Assembly (NCBI RefSeq): GCF_025567465.1
Contig: NZ_JAOQKI010000005.1
Span: 1-64,000, forward strand
Length of the DNA stretch: 64,000 bases
Reading direction: 5' to 3'
Source of the DNA: Roseburia_C amylophila
Lineage (GTDB): Bacteria; Bacillota; Clostridia; Lachnospirales; Lachnospiraceae
Part shown: piece after piece, positions 24,613-34,445 of the stretch
Layout: the number at the start of each line of letters is the position of its first letter
How positions within the stretch are numbered: position 1 is the stretch's first letter
The notes under the pieces: model-generated
The model's database searches: none
Seen by the model: the letters and a program-made list of their open reading frames with translations, nothing else
Told to the model about the DNA's origin: nothing
Made by a program: the position numbers and the translations under genes

Positions 24613-27201
24613 ATGAAGAAGCTGGTAATCGGAATTCTTGCACATGTAGATGCAGGAAAGACAACATTATCGGAAAGTATGTTGTATACAAGCGGAAGCA
24701 TACGCCATCTGGGAAGAGTGGATAATAAGGATGCATATCTTGACAATAATGCCATGGAGCGGGAGCGTGGAATTACGATTTTCTCAAAGCAGGCAGAATT
24801 TTCCTGGAAAGATATGGCAATCACTTTATTGGATACACCGGGGCATGTGGACTTTTCTGCGGAGATGGAGCGGACCCTTAAAGTGCTTGATTATGCAGTG
24901 CTGGTCATCAGCGGAGCCGATGGTGTGCAGGGACATACCAGAACGCTGTGGCGTCTGTTAAAACTTTATCAGGTTCCGGTATTCTTATTTATCAATAAAA
25001 TGGATCAGCCGGGAGCGGATAAAGAGGCTCTTTTATGGGAAATCAAGGAGCATTTAGGCGGCAACTGCATTGACTTTACACAGGAGCAGAACGAAGGCTT
25101 CTATGAAGAGGCGGCTATGTGCGAAGAAGCAGCCATGGAGAAATTCTTATCGGAAGGAAGTCTTGCATCCAATGACCTTGCACAAATGATTGCAAAGCTG
25201 GAGCTTTTCCCCTGCTATTTTGGTTCTGCATTAAAGGTGCAGGGTGTGGAAGAACTGTTAGACGGACTTTACGAATATGGCAGGACACCGCAGTATCCGG
25301 ATAAATTTGGTGCCAAAATCTTTAAAATCGCAAGAGAAGAACAGGGAAACCGGCTGACTTATCTTAAAGTGACCGGAGGAACTCTTCGTGTAAAGGACAT
25401 GCTTAATGGCAAAGCCGGAGAAGAAGAGTGGGCGGAAAAGGTCAATCAGATCCGTATTTATTCCGGAGAAAAATATGAGACAGTATCCGAGGCGGCAGCA
25501 GGTACAGTCTGTGCTGTTACCGGACTGACAAAGACTTATCCGGGAGAAGGACTTGGCATTGAAGAAGAGTCCATACTTCCGGTCTTAGAGCCGGTACGCA
25601 GTGTAAAACTGGTTTTGCCGAAGGAAGTTCCGGTGGCGGTCATGCTGCCAAAATTAAAGCAGTTAGAGGAAGAAAATCCGGAATTGCATATTGTATACCG
25701 GGAAGAAACCGGAGAGATTCTCATTAAGCTGATGGGCGAAGTACAGCTTGAAATTTTACAGAAACTGGTAAAAGAACGCTACGGCGTAGTAGTGGAATTT
25801 GGCGAAGAGAAGATTATTTATAAAGAAACCATCCGCAATACTGTAGAAGGAGTCGGACATTTTGAACCACTGCGCCATTATGCGGAAGTACATCTTCTGT
25901 TAGAGCCGGGTGAGCGCGGAAGCGGACTGTGTTTTCAGACAGACTGCAGTGAAGATATTTTAGATAAGAACTGGCAGCGGCTGATACTGACCCATCTTGC
26001 AGAGCGGGAACATAAGGGCGTATTAACCGGTTCTGCCATTACTGATATGAAGATTACCGTAGTGTCCGGCCGGGCACATCCAAAGCATACCGAAGGCGGC
26101 GATTTCAGGCAGGCAACTTACCGTGCTATAAGGCAGGGACTGATGGAAGCAGATTCTGTACTGCTTGAGCCTTATTATGCATTTCGTCTGGAAATACCGG
26201 AAGAATGTCTGGGTCGTGCAATGCATGATATGGAGCAGCGTAACAGCAGAATGGACGCTCCGCAGATAGAAAATGGAATGGCACTGCTCACCGGAAGCGG
26301 CCCGGTATCGAAGCTTTCGGATTATCAGAAGGAATTAAATACCTATGCCAAAGGGCGTGGCAAATTCTTCTGCACATTGCAGGGCTACGAGGTGTGCCAG
26401 AATCAGGATGAGGTGGTAGAAGCTATCGGTTATCAGCCGGAGGCAGATTTATATAATACATCAGATTCCGTATTCTGTGCCCACGGAGCAGGCTATCTGG
26501 TGCCGTGGTATGAAGTAAAAGAGCACATGCATATGCCATCTGTTTTAGAAGAAGATGGCGGTGCGAAAGAAGAACGGATAAAAGTCCACCGTCCCGGCGT
26601 AGTAGAGGACTGGGTAGATACCGATGAAATCGATGCTATTTTAGAAAAAACCTTCTATGCCAACCGGCAGGAAGGAAAACGCAAAAACGGTGTCGTGCGA
26701 AAACGCAAAGCAGAAAACAATGCACCAACCGTCCGTACTTACCACAAGCCGGAAAAACTGGAACGCTATCTACTGGTGGATGGCTACAATGTAATTTATG
26801 CATGGAAGGATTTACATGAACTGGCAGAAGTGAATCTGGATGGAGCCAGAGGCAAATTGCAGGACATTCTCTGCAACTATCAGGGCATCTTCGGTGGCGA
26901 AGTCATTGTGGTGTTTGATGCATACCGCCTGACCGGACATAAGACAGAACAGTTGGATTATCACAATATCCATATTGTCTTTACGAAGGAAGCAGAAACG
27001 GCAGACCAGTACATTGAACGCTTTGCCCACGAACATCACAATCATTATGATGTAACGGTTGCAACCTCCGATGGCTTAGAGCAGATGATTATCCGCGGTC
27101 AGGACTGCAAGCTGATATCTGCCCGGGAGTTTGAACAGGAAGTAAAACGGGCGAACAGCGCCATGTGGGATAATTACCGGAATGGACAGAATATTTTCTG
27201 A
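24613..27201 (+). CDS. TetM-like translation GTPase fused to a Rae1/YacP-type NYN domain
   Basis: I use the ATG at 24613 (MKKLVIGILAHVDAGKTT), as in TetM-family proteins; an upstream ATG adds eight residues without a ribosome site. The 862-aa protein has G1 AHVDAGKTT, G3 DTPGH, G4 NKMD, and EF-G domains 2-5. A basic linker (KRKNGVVRKRKAENN, about 690) leads to a C-terminal NYN domain (about 713-850): LLVDGYNVIYAWKDL, VVFDAY and TVATSDGLEQ, the YacP/Rae1 nuclease pattern. Rae1 cuts mRNA in the ribosomal A site, where TetM-like proteins also bind. Ribosome quality control or rescue is plausible. Tetracycline protection cannot be excluded. Confidence 0.88.
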   Translation: MKKLVIGILAHVDAGKTTLSESMLYTSGSIRHLGRVDNKDAYLDNNAMERERGITIFSKQAEFSWKDMAITLLDTPGHVDFSAEMERTLKVLDYAVLVISGADGVQGHTRTLWRLLKLYQVPVFLFINKMDQPGADKEALLWEIKEHLGGNCIDFTQEQNEGFYEEAAMCEEAAMEKFLSEGSLASNDLAQMIAKLELFPCYFGSALKVQGVEELLDGLYEYGRTPQYPDKFGAKIFKIAREEQGNRLTYLKVTGGTLRVKDMLNGKAGEEEWAEKVNQIRIYSGEKYETVSEAAAGTVCAVTGLTKTYPGEGLGIEEESILPVLEPVRSVKLVLPKEVPVAVMLPKLKQLEEENPELHIVYREETGEILIKLMGEVQLEILQKLVKERYGVVVEFGEEKIIYKETIRNTVEGVGHFEPLRHYAEVHLLLEPGERGSGLCFQTDCSEDILDKNWQRLILTHLAEREHKGVLTGSAITDMKITVVSGRAHPKHTEGGDFRQATYRAIRQGLMEADSVLLEPYYAFRLEIPEECLGRAMHDMEQRNSRMDAPQIENGMALLTGSGPVSKLSDYQKELNTYAKGRGKFFCTLQGYEVCQNQDEVVEAIGYQPEADLYNTSDSVFCAHGAGYLVPWYEVKEHMHMPSVLEEDGGAKEERIKVHRPGVVEDWVDTDEIDAILEKTFYANRQEGKRKNGVVRKRKAENNAPTVRTYHKPEKLERYLLVDGYNVIYAWKDLHELAEVNLDGARGKLQDILCNYQGIFGGEVIVVFDAYRLTGHKTEQLDYHNIHIVFTKEAETADQYIERFAHEHHNHYDVTVATSDGLEQMIIRGQDCKLISAREFEQEVKRANSAMWDNYRNGQNIF

Positions 27202-27252
27202 TAAATATTGCCATGGCATGGAAAAAAAGCTATGATAGAAAAAGAGTTTCAC

Positions 27253-27770
27253 TCGGGTGATTAGAAAAGATAAAATCAGATAAATGGTATTGTTGCTGCC
27301 ATTGGGGGATGTTTTCTTTTGATGAACAGGAAATGTCCTATCGTTCTTAGATACGCATTTTGCTTGTAGTAGACTGTCTTTCCGCCTGCTTTGACGGGAT
27401 ATCTGCACTGTCCGCCGGAGGCGGATGCCACAGCAAGCCTGCAAGGGGCACTAAGAATTTCGATAAAGTTACGAATTCGTCCGGCAACCGGCGCATATTC
27501 GCATCCATGCTTAAGATGCGCCTCACTGGCACATCCCTGTGCCAGTGTTGCCGGTTTGCCGACGAAATTCTAAGTGCCCCTAACAGCCTGCTTCATGCAT
27601 CCGCATTCCGGCGCACAGCACAGATATCTTGTCAAACATTGGAAAGACCGGCTAAATCACAAAAGCAAAATGCAGTGTCTTAGAACGATGGCATTTCCTG
27701 TTACAAAAGGAACACCGCCAATGACGGCAACGATAGATTTATTTTGGTTCGGTCTTTTCTAATCACCCGA
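27253..27770. repeat. Fold-back element, copy 2 (minus orientation, long form)
   Basis: The ends form an inverted repeat: TCGGGTGATTAGAAAAGA (27253-27270) against its exact complement ending at 27770. Imperfect pairing continues inward along almost the whole 518 bp, including arms with AAGGGGCACTAAGAATTTCG against CGAAATTCTAAGTGCCCCT. The central core (27481-27554) is the shared three-way junction: stem CCGGCAAC/GTTGCCGG and hairpins ACTGGCAC/GTGCCAGT and GGCGCA/TGCGCC, read on the minus strand. Short reading frames inside are by-products of this structure. It fills the gap between the TetM-like gene and aroE. Confidence 0.88.
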
Positions 27771-27802
27771 ACAGAATCATTTCGAACAGAAGGAGAGAAG
27801 AC

Positions 27803-28678
27803 ATGGAAGGAAAAGGAAGAATAACAGGACATACAGGATTATTGGCATTGATCGGTTCCCCGGTAGGACACTCAGGCTCCCCGGCAATGTATAACTATAG
27901 CTTTGAAAAATTAGGATTAGATTATGCATACGTAGCATTCGATATAAAAGTAGAAGAAGTAAAGGCAGCCTTGGATGCCATGCGCCTTTTCCACATGCGT
28001 GGCTGCAATGTAACGATGCCATGTAAGACAGAAGCTGCAAAATATATGGATGAGCTTTCACCGGCAGCCCGGATTATCGGAGCAGTCAATACCATAGTAA
28101 ATGAAGATGGAAAATTAATCGGACATATGACAGACGGTGAAGGATTTGTAGGCAATTTAAGAGACCATGGAATTGAGATAAAAGGAAAGAAAATCACAGT
28201 AGCAGGAGGCGGCGGAGCAGCCACTGCCATTCAGGTACAGTGTGCGCTGGACGGGGCAAGAGAAATCAGCATTTTCAATATCAAAGATGACTTCTTCGAA
28301 AGAACACTGGAAACAGCAGAGAAGATTAGAAAAGAAGTGCCGGGCATTGTGGTAAATGTGTATGACATTGCAGATACTGCAAAGATGACAGAAGAGATTC
28401 AAAGCTCTGACATTTTTGCCAATGCAACAATCGTTGGAATGAAACCGATGGAAAAAGAAAGCGTTGTGAAAGATACATCCGCATTTCGTCCGGGACTGGT
28501 GGTTGCAGATGCCGTTTATAATCCGGAAGAGACAAGATTACTCCGGGAAGCAAAAGAAGCAGGCTGCACCTGCCTCAATGGAAAAGGAATGTTACTGTGG
28601 CAGGGTGTTGCTGCATTCCGCCTGTACACCGGAGAAGAGATGCCGGTACGGGAAGTAAAAGAGAAGTTTTTCCAGTAG
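27803..28678 (+). CDS. aroE: Shikimate 5-dehydrogenase
   Basis: The 291-aa enzyme reduces 3-dehydroshikimate to shikimate with NADPH. The substrate site has SPVGHSGSPAMYN (about 18-30) and NVTMPCKT, with the catalytic Lys in MPCKT (about 76). The cofactor loop is VAGGGGAATA (about 133). The C-terminus has GKGMLLWQGVAAF. The cysteine in MPCK, where most have MPHK or VPHK, marks the quinate/shikimate-dehydrogenase-like branch. AAGGAGAG precedes the ATG. It begins the aroE-aroD-aroK run, 32 bp after a fold-back element. Confidence 0.93.
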   Translation: MEGKGRITGHTGLLALIGSPVGHSGSPAMYNYSFEKLGLDYAYVAFDIKVEEVKAALDAMRLFHMRGCNVTMPCKTEAAKYMDELSPAARIIGAVNTIVNEDGKLIGHMTDGEGFVGNLRDHGIEIKGKKITVAGGGGAATAIQVQCALDGAREISIFNIKDDFFERTLETAEKIRKEVPGIVVNVYDIADTAKMTEEIQSSDIFANATIVGMKPMEKESVVKDTSAFRPGLVVADAVYNPEETRLLREAKEAGCTCLNGKGMLLWQGVAAFRLYTGEEMPVREVKEKFFQ

Positions 28679-28693
28679 GATAAGGAGTAAGAA

Positions 28694-29467
28694 ATGGAGC
28701 AGACGGTAGTCAGAATCAGGACATTGGAAATCGGAAGCGGAATGCCAAAGATTTGTGTTCCGGTCGTAGGAAAGACGGAAAAAGAAATATTAGAGGGCGC
28801 AGAGCGGGCGAAGGCTGCAAAACCGGATCTGGTGGAATTTCGTGTGGACTGGTATGAAGAAGCTGCAGACAGTAAAAAAGTAGTCGCACTGTTAGAAAAG
28901 CTTCGCAAATGTTTGGGAGAACTTCCGGTTTTATTTACCTTCCGAAGCAGCAGGGAAGGCGGAGAAGCTGCCTTAAGCGACGGAGCATATCAAAGCTTAA
29001 ATGAAGCTGCAATTGCATCCGGCTTTGTGGACTGCGTGGATGTGGAATTATTTTCCGGGGATGCTGTTGTAAAGGCAGTAGTAGCGGCAGCACATAGTAA
29101 TCATGTAAAAGTCATTGCATCCAATCATGATTTTGAAAAAACACCGGCAGCAGAAGAACTCCTTGCCAGACTTCAGAAAATGGAAGCACTTGGCGCAGAT
29201 ATTCCAAAGATTGCCGTTATGCCACAAAGCAGCAAGGATGTTTTAACACTGCTTACGGTAACGGAAAGCTGGAAGGAAACAGGGAAGACACCTGTTATTA
29301 CCATGTCTATGGCAGGAGAGGGCTTAATCAGCCGTCTTTGTGGAGAAATCTTTGGTTCGGCAGTTACCTTTGGCGCAGCCGGAAAGAGCAGCGCACCGGG
29401 ACAGATAGATGCAGAAGAACTGCGGCGGATATTGGAAATCATACATCAGAATAGCAATAGACAGTAA
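28694..29467 (+). CDS. aroD: 3-dehydroquinate dehydratase, type I
   Basis: The 257-aa enzyme dehydrates 3-dehydroquinate through a Schiff base. Visible are the substrate residues VEFRVDWYE (about 49), catalytic His in ASNHDFEKTP (about 143) and the Schiff-base Lys in IPKIAVMP (about 170). The late loop ITMSMAGEG is also present. Length and motifs are normal for the family. AAGGAG precedes the ATG, 15 bp after aroE. Confidence 0.94.
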   Translation: MEQTVVRIRTLEIGSGMPKICVPVVGKTEKEILEGAERAKAAKPDLVEFRVDWYEEAADSKKVVALLEKLRKCLGELPVLFTFRSSREGGEAALSDGAYQSLNEAAIASGFVDCVDVELFSGDAVVKAVVAAAHSNHVKVIASNHDFEKTPAAEELLARLQKMEALGADIPKIAVMPQSSKDVLTLLTVTESWKETGKTPVITMSMAGEGLISRLCGEIFGSAVTFGAAGKSSAPGQIDAEELRRILEIIHQNSNRQ

Positions 29468-29528
29468 AAATAATAGGGAAGAATTTCAATCGATATTTGG
29501 AATCATACATATGGAAAGGAATTAGAAA

Positions 29529-30041
29529 ATGGCAGAGAATATTTTTCTGATTGGATTTATGGGAGCCGGAAAGAGCACCATAGCAAAAGTATTAAAAGAG
29601 AAATTAAGTGTTCCTCTTTGCGAAATGGATGAAATGATTGCAGAGCAGCAGAAAATGGCTATCTCTGACATTTTTGCACAGTATGGTGAAACACATTTCA
29701 GAGATTTGGAGACACAGCTTGTAAAAGATATTTCAGAAAAAGACGGTGTCATCGTATCCTGCGGTGGCGGTGCAGTGCTGCGGGAAGAAAATGTATCTTT
29801 TATGAAAGAAAATGGCAGAATCGTTCTGTTATCTGCCACACCGGAAACCATTTATGAGAGAGTCCGCTACAGCAAGGACCGCCCGATTTTAAATGGCCAT
29901 ATGAATGTGGAGTACATCCGTGAACTGATGGAGAAACGCCGCAGCCGTTATGAAAGTGTTGCAGACCTTGCGGTGGCAACAGACGGCAGGAGTGCAGAGA
30001 CAATCGCAGATGAGATTATTGCAAAGTTAAGAGAAGCATAA
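29529..30041 (+). CDS. aroK: Shikimate kinase
   Basis: The 170-aa kinase phosphorylates shikimate with ATP. It has P-loop GFMGAGKST (about 8-16), the substrate residues in CEMDEMI and FRDLE, the CGGGAVLR loop (about 79), and the lid arginines near YSKDRPIL. It completes a three-gene shikimate-pathway run. Its stop shares a base with the next start (TAATG), coupling it to the methyltransferase-like gene. Confidence 0.94.
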   Translation: MAENIFLIGFMGAGKSTIAKVLKEKLSVPLCEMDEMIAEQQKMAISDIFAQYGETHFRDLETQLVKDISEKDGVIVSCGGGAVLREENVSFMKENGRIVLLSATPETIYERVRYSKDRPILNGHMNVEYIRELMEKRRSRYESVADLAVATDGRSAETIADEIIAKLREA

Positions 30042-31213
30042 TGGAAATGAGAGAGTATATAGAAGCAATCGCAGAAAGCTGCAGGAAGCTGATTATCAGT
30101 AAGCCTGCCACAAAGCAGGAAGAGTATCGTAAAATTATCGTACAGAAAAAGGAAACCTTTTTCCAGATGGAAAAATATACGGACAAGCAGGTATTTCATG
30201 AGAATCTGTCTGTAGAAGAATTAGAGACAGCATTGGAAGAACTGATGCAGAATCATTTTCGCCAGCTCAATGGATTTGATATAGAAGCAGAGCATATTCT
30301 TCTGGTATCCAAAAAAGGAGTGCCGTCTTATAAAAAGAAAAAGCTGCAGAATGCAGTAAATGAGACTGCAACCCATAACCGGAAGAAAAATTATCTCTTA
30401 GAAGAAGGTAAGGTCATTCCGCCGTTGGTGGATATGGGAATTTTTACTGCAGAGGGCAAAATCGTCCGCACCATGTATGATAAGTTTAAGCAGATTAACC
30501 GTTTTGTTGAAATCATCGATGATTATGTGAAGGACTGCAAAAAGGAGAAGCTTCATATCATTGATTTCGGCTGCGGTAAGTCCTATCTTACTTTTATTAT
30601 GTACTACTACTTTACGGAAGTGCGCAAGATTCCGGTAGAGATTGTGGGACTGGATTTAAAGAAAGATGTCATAGAAAAATGTAATCAGGCAGCAAAAAAA
30701 TACGGATATGACACCCTGCATTTTGAACTGGGAGATATCAATGGCTACAAAGCACCGTTTCCGGTGGATATTGTAGTATCTTTGCATGCCTGCGATACCG
30801 CAACGGATTTTGCCTTATACAATGCCATCAGCTGGGATGCGGAAATGATTTTTTCCGTGCCATGCTGCCAGCATGAATTAAATGAGCAGATGGAGAGCGA
30901 AAAGCTGCATCTGATGACCCGTTATGGCATTATCAAAGAGCGTTTTGCAGCACTGACAACGGATGCAATCCGTGCCAACCTCTTAGAGTGCTGCGGATAT
31001 AAGAGCCAGGTCTTAGAATTTGTGGATTTGTCCCATACGCCAAAGAATCTTCTGATCCGGGCGAGAAAGGCAAAGATTTCAAAGGAGCATAAGCAGAAGC
31101 TTTTAAAAGAAGTGGATGCCATGTGCGAAGAATTCCAGCTAAAACCGTTACTCTACGGATTACTGCAAGTGGATGAAGGGAGAAATACGGATGCATTCAG
31201 AACAGGAAAATAA
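30041..31213 (+). CDS. SAM-dependent methyltransferase (GSTCD-like, putative RNA-modifying)
   Basis: The 390-aa protein has a basic N-terminal region (KKGVPSYKKKKLQ, NRKKNYLL) and a Rossmann methyltransferase domain: motif I IIDFGCGKSYLTF (about 173-185) and an acidic strand end IVGLDLK. Next come VVSLHACDTATD and SVPCCQHEL (about 276). The last two are the signature of the GSTCD/COG-type methyltransferases of uncertain target. Nucleic-acid binding is inferred from the basic segment and from the rRNA-methylase-like gene that overlaps its 3' end. Confidence 0.75.
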   Translation: MEMREYIEAIAESCRKLIISKPATKQEEYRKIIVQKKETFFQMEKYTDKQVFHENLSVEELETALEELMQNHFRQLNGFDIEAEHILLVSKKGVPSYKKKKLQNAVNETATHNRKKNYLLEEGKVIPPLVDMGIFTAEGKIVRTMYDKFKQINRFVEIIDDYVKDCKKEKLHIIDFGCGKSYLTFIMYYYFTEVRKIPVEIVGLDLKKDVIEKCNQAAKKYGYDTLHFELGDINGYKAPFPVDIVVSLHACDTATDFALYNAISWDAEMIFSVPCCQHELNEQMESEKLHLMTRYGIIKERFAALTTDAIRANLLECCGYKSQVLEFVDLSHTPKNLLIRARKAKISKEHKQKLLKEVDAMCEEFQLKPLLYGLLQVDEGRNTDAFRTGK

Positions 31214-32549
31214 TAGTTTCCCGGCAGAGTTTTTAGAGAGAATGAAGGAAATGTTAGGGGAAGAGTATCCTGCATTTTTTGAAAGCTTAGGGCAGGAGCG
31301 GCAGCAGTCGTTCCGGATTAATACAGGGAAAACCGGTGTATCAGAATTTTTACAACAGACAGATTGGAAGCTAAAACCGGTTCCATGGTGTGAGACCGGT
31401 TTTTACTATGGAAAAGAGATTCGTCCGGGAAAACATCCTTATCACAATGCCGGTGTGTATTATATTCAGGAGCCGTCGGCAATGGTACCGGCAGAATGTC
31501 TTAAGGCACAGCCGGGGGATATCATCTTAGACCTCTGTGCAGCTCCCGGTGGAAAGAGTACCCAGATTGCGGCAGCTATGAAAGGGGAAGGAATCTTAAT
31601 CTGTAATGAGATTCATCCGGCGAGAGCGAAGATTTTATCTGAAAATATTGAGCGGATGGGAATTAAAAATGCATTGGTATTAAATGAGACACCGGAGCAG
31701 CTGGCAGAGCATTTTTCGGTCTGCTTTGATAAAATCATGGTGGATGCACCATGTTCCGGGGAAGGCATGTTCCGGAAGAATGAAGAGGCCGGAAATGAGT
31801 GGAGCCTTGACAATGTGAAGCTGTGTGCTGACCGGCAGGACGGCATCTTAGACTGTGCGTATGAGATGTTAAGACCCGGCGGCAGGATGGTATATTCCAC
31901 CTGCACCTTTGCACCGGAAGAGGATGAAGGGAGCGTGCACCGTTTCTTAGAACGTCATCCGGACTGCCAGATTGCAGAAGGAATTGACAGTGAAGGCTTC
32001 ATTCATGACAAAGAAGGCTGCATCCGACTGTTTCCGCATAAAATCGAAGGCGAAGGACATTTTGCAGCAGTGATAACGAAAGCAGGCGAAGGTTATGGCG
32101 GCTTTGGACTGACGGAAAAGGGCATAAAGGAAAAAGACTGCCCGGAATATCTTTCTTTTGTAAAAGAGAATTTAAAAGAAAAACCTCAGGGAGCATTGCT
32201 TAAATTTGGAGAGCAGCTCTATCTGATGCCGGAAGGATTTCCTGCTTTAAAGGGGCTGAAGGTATTGCGGCCGGGACTGCATCTTGGCACCTTAAAAAAG
32301 AACCGTTTTGAACCATCCCATGCACTGGCACTTGCCATGCAGCCACAAGAGGCATTTCATGTTGCCATGCTTTCTTCTGGCAGTCAGGAAATCAGACAGT
32401 ATCTGATGGGACAGACTTTTTCATGGGGAGGAGAAAAGGGCTGGTATTTAATCTGCGTAGATGGCTACAGCATCGGCTGGGGCAAGCTGGCAGGTGGAAT
32501 CATGAAGAATCATTATCCGAAAGGGCTTCGTATGGTGGATATTATCTGA
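31191..32549 (+). CDS. rRNA cytosine-C5 methyltransferase (RsmF/NOL1-NOP2-Sun type)
   Basis: The ATG at 31191 (MHSEQENNS) lies 8 bp after AAGGGAG, inside the end of the preceding gene; the in-frame ATG at 31173 is less likely. The 452-aa enzyme has the NOP2/Sun pattern: LDLCAAPGGKSTQ (about 108-120), the strand-4 VDAPCSGEGMFRK with one catalytic Cys (about 184), and MVYSTCTFAPEEDE with the nucleophilic Cys (about 241). The C-terminal extension with SIGWGKLAGGIMKNHYPKG is the PUA-like end of RsmF proteins. It probably methylates 16S rRNA. Confidence 0.9.
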   Translation: MHSEQENNSFPAEFLERMKEMLGEEYPAFFESLGQERQQSFRINTGKTGVSEFLQQTDWKLKPVPWCETGFYYGKEIRPGKHPYHNAGVYYIQEPSAMVPAECLKAQPGDIILDLCAAPGGKSTQIAAAMKGEGILICNEIHPARAKILSENIERMGIKNALVLNETPEQLAEHFSVCFDKIMVDAPCSGEGMFRKNEEAGNEWSLDNVKLCADRQDGILDCAYEMLRPGGRMVYSTCTFAPEEDEGSVHRFLERHPDCQIAEGIDSEGFIHDKEGCIRLFPHKIEGEGHFAAVITKAGEGYGGFGLTEKGIKEKDCPEYLSFVKENLKEKPQGALLKFGEQLYLMPEGFPALKGLKVLRPGLHLGTLKKNRFEPSHALALAMQPQEAFHVAMLSSGSQEIRQYLMGQTFSWGGEKGWYLICVDGYSIGWGKLAGGIMKNHYPKGLRMVDII

Positions 32550-32688
32550 AAAGAGAGAATCTGAAAAAAGCTGCTTAAAATAAAACAAAATTAAGGAAAT
32601 ATTAATAAACACCGGGAATATCTGCTTGTGATTTAAAGGAAAATCGAATATGATTATTAAGTCGGAAAAAATAGAAAGTTAGAAAATT

Positions 32689-33408
32689 ATGTGTGAAGAG
32701 ACAAAGTTGGGAAAATTTTATCAAAAATACATAGCAAAATGGATACCATCATACGGACCACTGCCATTGGCATGGTGTGCCATTTTTAATACCATTATTT
32801 ATTGGGGCACCCAGAGGCTGATGGCAAATGCAAAGCATTATGACCTGACCAGCAATCTGGACAGGAGCATTCCTTTTGTAAAAGAGTGGATTATTCTGTA
32901 TGTTTTATTTTTTGCATTCAGTATAATCAATTATATTCTGGTATCGAGAGAAGATAAGGAAACATTTTTCCGTTTTGCAACAGCGGATATGTTGTCAAGA
33001 GTAATCTGCTGTATCTTCTTTATATTGCTTCCAACCACGAATATCAGACCGGAAGTGACAGGGCATGATTTCTGCAGCTGGCTGGTGCGTTTTATCTATG
33101 CATCGGATGCACCGACGAATCTCTTTCCATCCATCCATTGTCTGGTAAGCTGGTTCTGCTTCATCGGAGTAAGAAAGAGCCGTAAGATACCGGGCTGGTA
33201 CAAAGGATGTTCTTTTGTGATGGCAGCATTAATTTGTGCATCCACCCAGTTTACCAAACAGCATTATATGATTGATCTGGTAGCAGGCATTTTTCTGGCA
33301 GAATTCTGCTGGTTTGTATCAAAGCATACCGGAATATACCGTCCGGTAATGAAAGTTTTTGATAAAATCGGAAGAAAGATATTCGGGGTGAAGCATTATG
33401 ATGAGTAA
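32689..33408 (+). CDS. PAP2-family membrane phosphatase/transferase
   Basis: The 239-aa protein has about five to six membrane helices and reduced PAP2 motifs: NLFPSIHCLVSW (about 144-155, His in SIH) and TKQHYMIDLVAGIFLA (about 189-204, His and Asp). The weak first motif and the PSIHC form are like the inositol-phosphotransferase or phosphatase branch acting on lipid phosphates. It opens a lipid operon. The ribosome site is poor. Its end overlaps the next gene by 11 bp. Confidence 0.78.
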   Translation: MCEETKLGKFYQKYIAKWIPSYGPLPLAWCAIFNTIIYWGTQRLMANAKHYDLTSNLDRSIPFVKEWIILYVLFFAFSIINYILVSREDKETFFRFATADMLSRVICCIFFILLPTTNIRPEVTGHDFCSWLVRFIYASDAPTNLFPSIHCLVSWFCFIGVRKSRKIPGWYKGCSFVMAALICASTQFTKQHYMIDLVAGIFLAEFCWFVSKHTGIYRPVMKVFDKIGRKIFGVKHYDE

Positions 33409-34438
33409 GAAAAAAGGAATACTGAATGCAGTTTTTCTTATTACCGTATTTGCAATTACCATATATGCAATCTTTCATGGACAGGATTTAGGTGAATTGT
33501 TCGGGTATATCCGGAATACGGATTACCGGTACTGGCTTGTTGCGGTGGTCTGCGTGGTATTCTTTATCTGCAGTGAATCTGTTATCATATATTATATGAT
33601 GCGAAGCATCCGGCAGAAGATAAAACTTATGCATTGTTTCCTGTATTCCTTTGTTGGATTCTTTTTCAGCTGTATTACACCATCGGCAACCGGAGGACAG
33701 CCGGCACAGATTTATTATATGAAAAAGGATAAGCTGTCCATACCGGTATCGACACTGGTTTTAATGATTGTAACCATTACCTATAAGCTGGTACTTGTGG
33801 TACTCGGCACATTGGTTGTAATCATTCGTCCGGCACAGCTTATGCATTATCTTGAACCTGTGCTGGGATGGTGTTATCTGGGACTTTTATTAAATGTCTT
33901 TTGTGTGGCATTTATGATGTTTCTGGTTTTCCATCCGACACTGGCAGCTAATATGATGGATGCCATCATAAGAGGGCTTGGTAAAATTCATCTGATGAAA
34001 CGTACTGAGTATTACCGGGAAAAAATGGCGAATGCCATGAAGCAGTATCAGGATGTGGCAGGATATTTCCGTACCCATAAATTGGTCGTAACCAATGTAT
34101 TTTTGATTACCGTAGTACAAAGACTGTTACTCTTTTTTGTAACATATCTGACCTGCCGTTCCTTCGGAATCGATGGAACAGGGATGGTAACCATTGTTGT
34201 ATTACAGGGAATGATTTCCGTTGCGGTGGATATGCTTCCGTTACCGGGAGGAATGGGAATCAGTGAATCACTGTTTTTATCTATTTTTGCACCAATCTGC
34301 GGCACACTGACATTGCCGGCGATGGTGGTAAGCAGGGGACTCAGTTATTACACAGAATTGATTTTAAGCGCAGTTATGACAGCCGTAGCACATTTTACGA
34401 TAGGAAGACCGCGTAAACAGAAGAGAGAAGAAAGGTAG
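33398..34438 (+). CDS. Flippase-like integral membrane protein (MprF N-domain / UPF0104)
   Basis: The 346-aa protein has about eight membrane helices and the family signatures SCITPSATGGQPAQIYYM (about 86-103) and VDMLPLPGGMGISESLF (about 287-303). This is the domain that, in MprF, moves aminoacyl-lipids across the membrane. No aminoacyl-transferase domain is attached. Beside PAP2, pssA and psd it probably handles a lipid or lipid-linked sugar. It starts inside the end of the PAP2 gene (ATGATG; either may serve). Confidence 0.87.
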   Translation: MMSKKKGILNAVFLITVFAITIYAIFHGQDLGELFGYIRNTDYRYWLVAVVCVVFFICSESVIIYYMMRSIRQKIKLMHCFLYSFVGFFFSCITPSATGGQPAQIYYMKKDKLSIPVSTLVLMIVTITYKLVLVVLGTLVVIIRPAQLMHYLEPVLGWCYLGLLLNVFCVAFMMFLVFHPTLAANMMDAIIRGLGKIHLMKRTEYYREKMANAMKQYQDVAGYFRTHKLVVTNVFLITVVQRLLLFFVTYLTCRSFGIDGTGMVTIVVLQGMISVAVDMLPLPGGMGISESLFLSIFAPICGTLTLPAMVVSRGLSYYTELILSAVMTAVAHFTIGRPRKQKREER

Positions 34439-34445
34439 AAGGAAA

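Noticed and set aside
27360..27762. Several 60-107-codon frames between the TetM-like gene and aroE
   Set aside because: They lie inside fold-back element copy 2 and follow its palindromic sequence; no ribosome sites.
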